A stretch of 9,048 nucleotides of DNA from Sphingomonas sp. GTDB lineage: Bacteria; Pseudomonadota; Alphaproteobacteria; Sphingomonadales; Sphingomonadaceae. Of the stretch, positions 6,678 to 9,048 are shown one piece after another; position 1 is the stretch's first letter, and each line of letters opens with the position of its first letter. The notes below the pieces were generated by a model. That model made no database searches. It worked only from the letters and a program-made list of their open reading frames with translations, and was not told the origin of the DNA. The position numbers and the translations under genes are program-made. The DNA is taken from assembly GCA_030146605.1 (NCBI GenBank), contig JASLBO010000542.1, positions 1 to 9,048 of the forward strand, written 5' to 3'.

Positions 6678-7097
6678 TCAGCGCGGATAACGGACATCCA
6701 TCGAGGCGAGCTGGTCGCGCACCACTTCCTCCAGCACCCCCATGTCCACGTCGGCGAGCTTCTTGATGTAAAGGCAGCCCTTGCCGGCCCGGTGCTTGCC
6801 CAGCCGCGCCAGCTGCGCCTCCTGCTCGGGGCTGCCGTTCAGCACGTAGAGCACCAGCTCGGCCTTGCGCGGGCTGAAGCCCATGCGGCAGGCGTCGCCC
6901 TCATGGCCGCTGTCATAGCGATAATGATAGCTGCCATAGCCGATGATCGAGGGACCCCACATCGCCGCTGGCTCGCCGCTCACCCGCGCCATCAACGCGG
7001 CAACCGTCTTCGCATCGGCGCGGCGAACCGGATCCGGCACGGCTTCGATGAATGCGTCGGCGCTCGCCGGCGTGGCTTTGGTCCTGGTCTCGGCCAT
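6678..7097 (-). CDS. DUF1801 domain protein (YdhG-like)
   Basis: The 139-residue cytoplasmic protein has features of the DUF1801/YdhG-like family: an early VPDPVRRADAKTV segment, then MWGPSIIGYGSYHYRY, then FSPRKAELVLYVLNG, and a C-terminal GKGCLYIKKLADVD. Small alpha/beta proteins of this family are widespread; their biochemical role is not established. I chose the start at 7097 because GGAGG (7103-7107 on the plus strand, as CCTCC) sits five bases upstream. The ATG nine codons earlier has no such site. It is divergent from argG across a 93-bp gap and convergent with cfa. There are no membrane segments or signal peptide. Confidence 0.88.
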   Translation of the reverse strand: MAETRTKATPASADAFIEAVPDPVRRADAKTVAALMARVSGEPAAMWGPSIIGYGSYHYRYDSGHEGDACRMGFSPRKAELVLYVLNGSPEQEAQLARLGKHRAGKGCLYIKKLADVDMGVLEEVVRDQLASMDVRYPR

Positions 7098-7126
7098 ATC
7101 CACCTCCCATGCCCACCATAGCATAG

Positions 7127-7155
7127 TTGCACCGCGGATGCAGGAACCCTAGAGC
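7127..7155 (+). promoter_or_regulatory. Weak candidate promoter for argG
   Basis: TTGCAC (7127-7132) and TAGAGC (7150-7155) are separated by 17 bp, in the divergent gap upstream of argG. Each hexamer matches the sigma-70 consensus at only three positions, so this is a guess from spacing and location. No ArgR-like operator was recognised. Confidence 0.2.
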
Positions 7156-7190
7156 GCCCCGGTTCCCGCACCTCCGGAGTCACCTGCCTC

Positions 7191-8408
<1,218 letters not shown>

Positions 8409-8414
8409 TCGGCG

Positions 8415-8429
8415 TCCCCTCGCAGGGGA
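8415..8429. terminator. Short perfect hairpin after argG
   Basis: TCCCCT (8415-8420) and AGGGGA (8424-8429) form a perfect 6-bp stem with a 3-nt CGC loop, seven bases after the argG stop. No T-run follows, so intrinsic termination is doubtful; it may serve as a transcript-end structure. Confidence 0.35.
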
Positions 8430-8442
8430 ATGGTTAACCATT
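8429..8442. promoter_or_regulatory. 14-bp perfect palindrome, possible operator (CtrA-like half-site)
   Basis: AATGGTTAACCATT is a perfect palindrome lying 21 bp before the start of the last gene. It contains TTAACCAT on both strands, similar to CtrA half-sites in alphaproteobacteria. The usual second TTAA at N7 spacing is absent, so this could equally be an operator for another dimeric regulator, or chance. Confidence 0.35.
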
Positions 8443-8463
8443 TCTGGCTAGGACGGCGGCGTC

Positions 8464-9048
8464 ATGCCAGCGCCGCCCGTGTCCAGCCCAGCCGTGGGGT
8501 CGCGTATGACGCTGCCGCTGGCGCTGCTGCTGTGTCTGATGCTCACGCTCGGCTGGGTCTGGGCGGGGGCGGGCGATCTCGTCGCGCGGCGCCTCCCCGA
8601 TCCCGACGACGTCATGCGCCTCGTCCAGATTCGCGACTGGCTCCATGGGCAAGGCTGGCGCGATCTCACCCAGCATCGGCTCGGTCCGGCCGGCGTGCCG
8701 ATGCACTGGTCGCGGCTCGGCGATCTCGGGCCGGCCGCGTTGATCCTCGCGCTGCAGCCGGTGCTCGGCACCGCCAACGCCGAATTCGCGGCGGTAATCG
8801 TCTGGCCCGCTTCGCTGTTTCTCTGCTTCCTTCTGCTCTGCGCCCGGATCGCAGCCCGGCTCGGCGGCCCCGCCGACGCGCCGATCGCGATAATCGTCGC
8901 GACGCTCGCCTGGCCCGCCATCTGGCTGTTCATGCCCGGCCGGATCGATCATCACGGGCTGCAGATCGTCTTGCTGCTCGCGGCCGCCGATGCGCTGCTC
9001 CGCCCGGCCTCGTGGCGCAGCGGCGCGACGCTGGGCGCGGCGGTCGCG
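8464..9048 (+). CDS. Polytopic membrane protein, GT-C/STT3-like, N-terminal part
   Basis: The frame is open from the ATG at 8464 to the window edge (195 residues). A hydrophobic helix at about 15-36 is followed by a loop with LPDPDDVMRLVQIRDWL (D46, D48, D49), then HWSR (81-84). Further helices lie at about 91-101, 110-128 and 140-157, followed by GRIDHHGLQ from 159. An acidic motif in the first extracytoplasmic loop, followed by many helices, is how GT-C glycosyltransferases such as STT3/AglB and PMT-like enzymes are built; these use lipid-linked sugars. I recall similar sphingomonad proteins carrying vague or misleading labels. Starts at 8464 (AGGA ten bases upstream) and 8506 (second Met, just before the helix) are both possible. 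The family assignment is inference. Confidence 0.6.
   Translation, partial: MPAPPVSSPAVGSRMTLPLALLLCLMLTLGWVWAGAGDLVARRLPDPDDVMRLVQIRDWLHGQGWRDLTQHRLGPAGVPMHWSRLGDLGPAALILALQPVLGTANAEFAAVIVWPASLFLCFLLLCARIAARLGGPADAPIAIIVATLAWPAIWLFMPGRIDHHGLQIVLLLAAADALLRPASWRSGATLGAAVA

Noticed and set aside
8434..8955. Minus-strand frame at the right edge (173 codons)
   Set aside because: It has low-complexity Gln/Arg/Glu-rich translation and overlaps the plus-strand frame, which has good membrane helices and a plausible start.

Overview
The window is GC-rich chromosomal DNA that looks like a sphingomonad (Alphaproteobacteria, Sphingomonadales; Sphingomonas-like). This rests on the overall character of the proteins, the GC-rich codon use, and two intergenic palindromes of types I associate with sphingomonad genomes. 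No database search was possible, so the assignment is by recognition.

Layout, left to right. (1) 1-435: the C-terminal part of an NAD(P)-binding SDR/epimerase-type protein, entering from the left edge. (2) 469-894, minus: a small secreted DUF4168 protein, convergent with (1) across a GC-rich hairpin. (3) 1060-2277: RlmN, the radical-SAM 23S rRNA/tRNA adenine-C2 methyltransferase. (4) 2274-2882, minus: a class I SAM-dependent methyltransferase whose stop codon overlaps the rlmN stop in one shared CTAG. (5) 2900-2987: a long imperfect palindrome in the divergent gap. (6) 2995-5203: three tightly packed genes, namely a TauE/SafE-type permease, a four-helix b561-type cytochrome, and a SUOX-fold molybdopterin oxidoreductase with an apparent Tat lipoprotein signal. 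(7) 5319-6572: cyclopropane-fatty-acyl-phospholipid synthase. (8) 6581-6662: a second palindromic repeat of a different family. (9) 6678-7097, minus: a DUF1801 protein. (10) 7191-8408: argininosuccinate synthase, ArgG. (11) 8464 to the right edge: the N-terminal part of a polytopic membrane protein with an acidic motif resembling GT-C/STT3-type glycosyltransferases.

Most of this is ordinary housekeeping (rRNA modification, arginine synthesis, membrane lipid modification). The part most like a functional system is 2995-5203. The cytochrome would pass electrons between the quinone pool and the periplasmic molybdoenzyme tethered beside it, and the permease upstream belongs to a family that often moves sulfur oxyanions or organosulfonates. 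A periplasmic sulfur or sulfoxide redox module is a reasonable inference, but the substrate cannot be read from sequence. I see no tRNA or rRNA, insertion sequence, phage gene, CRISPR array or defence system.
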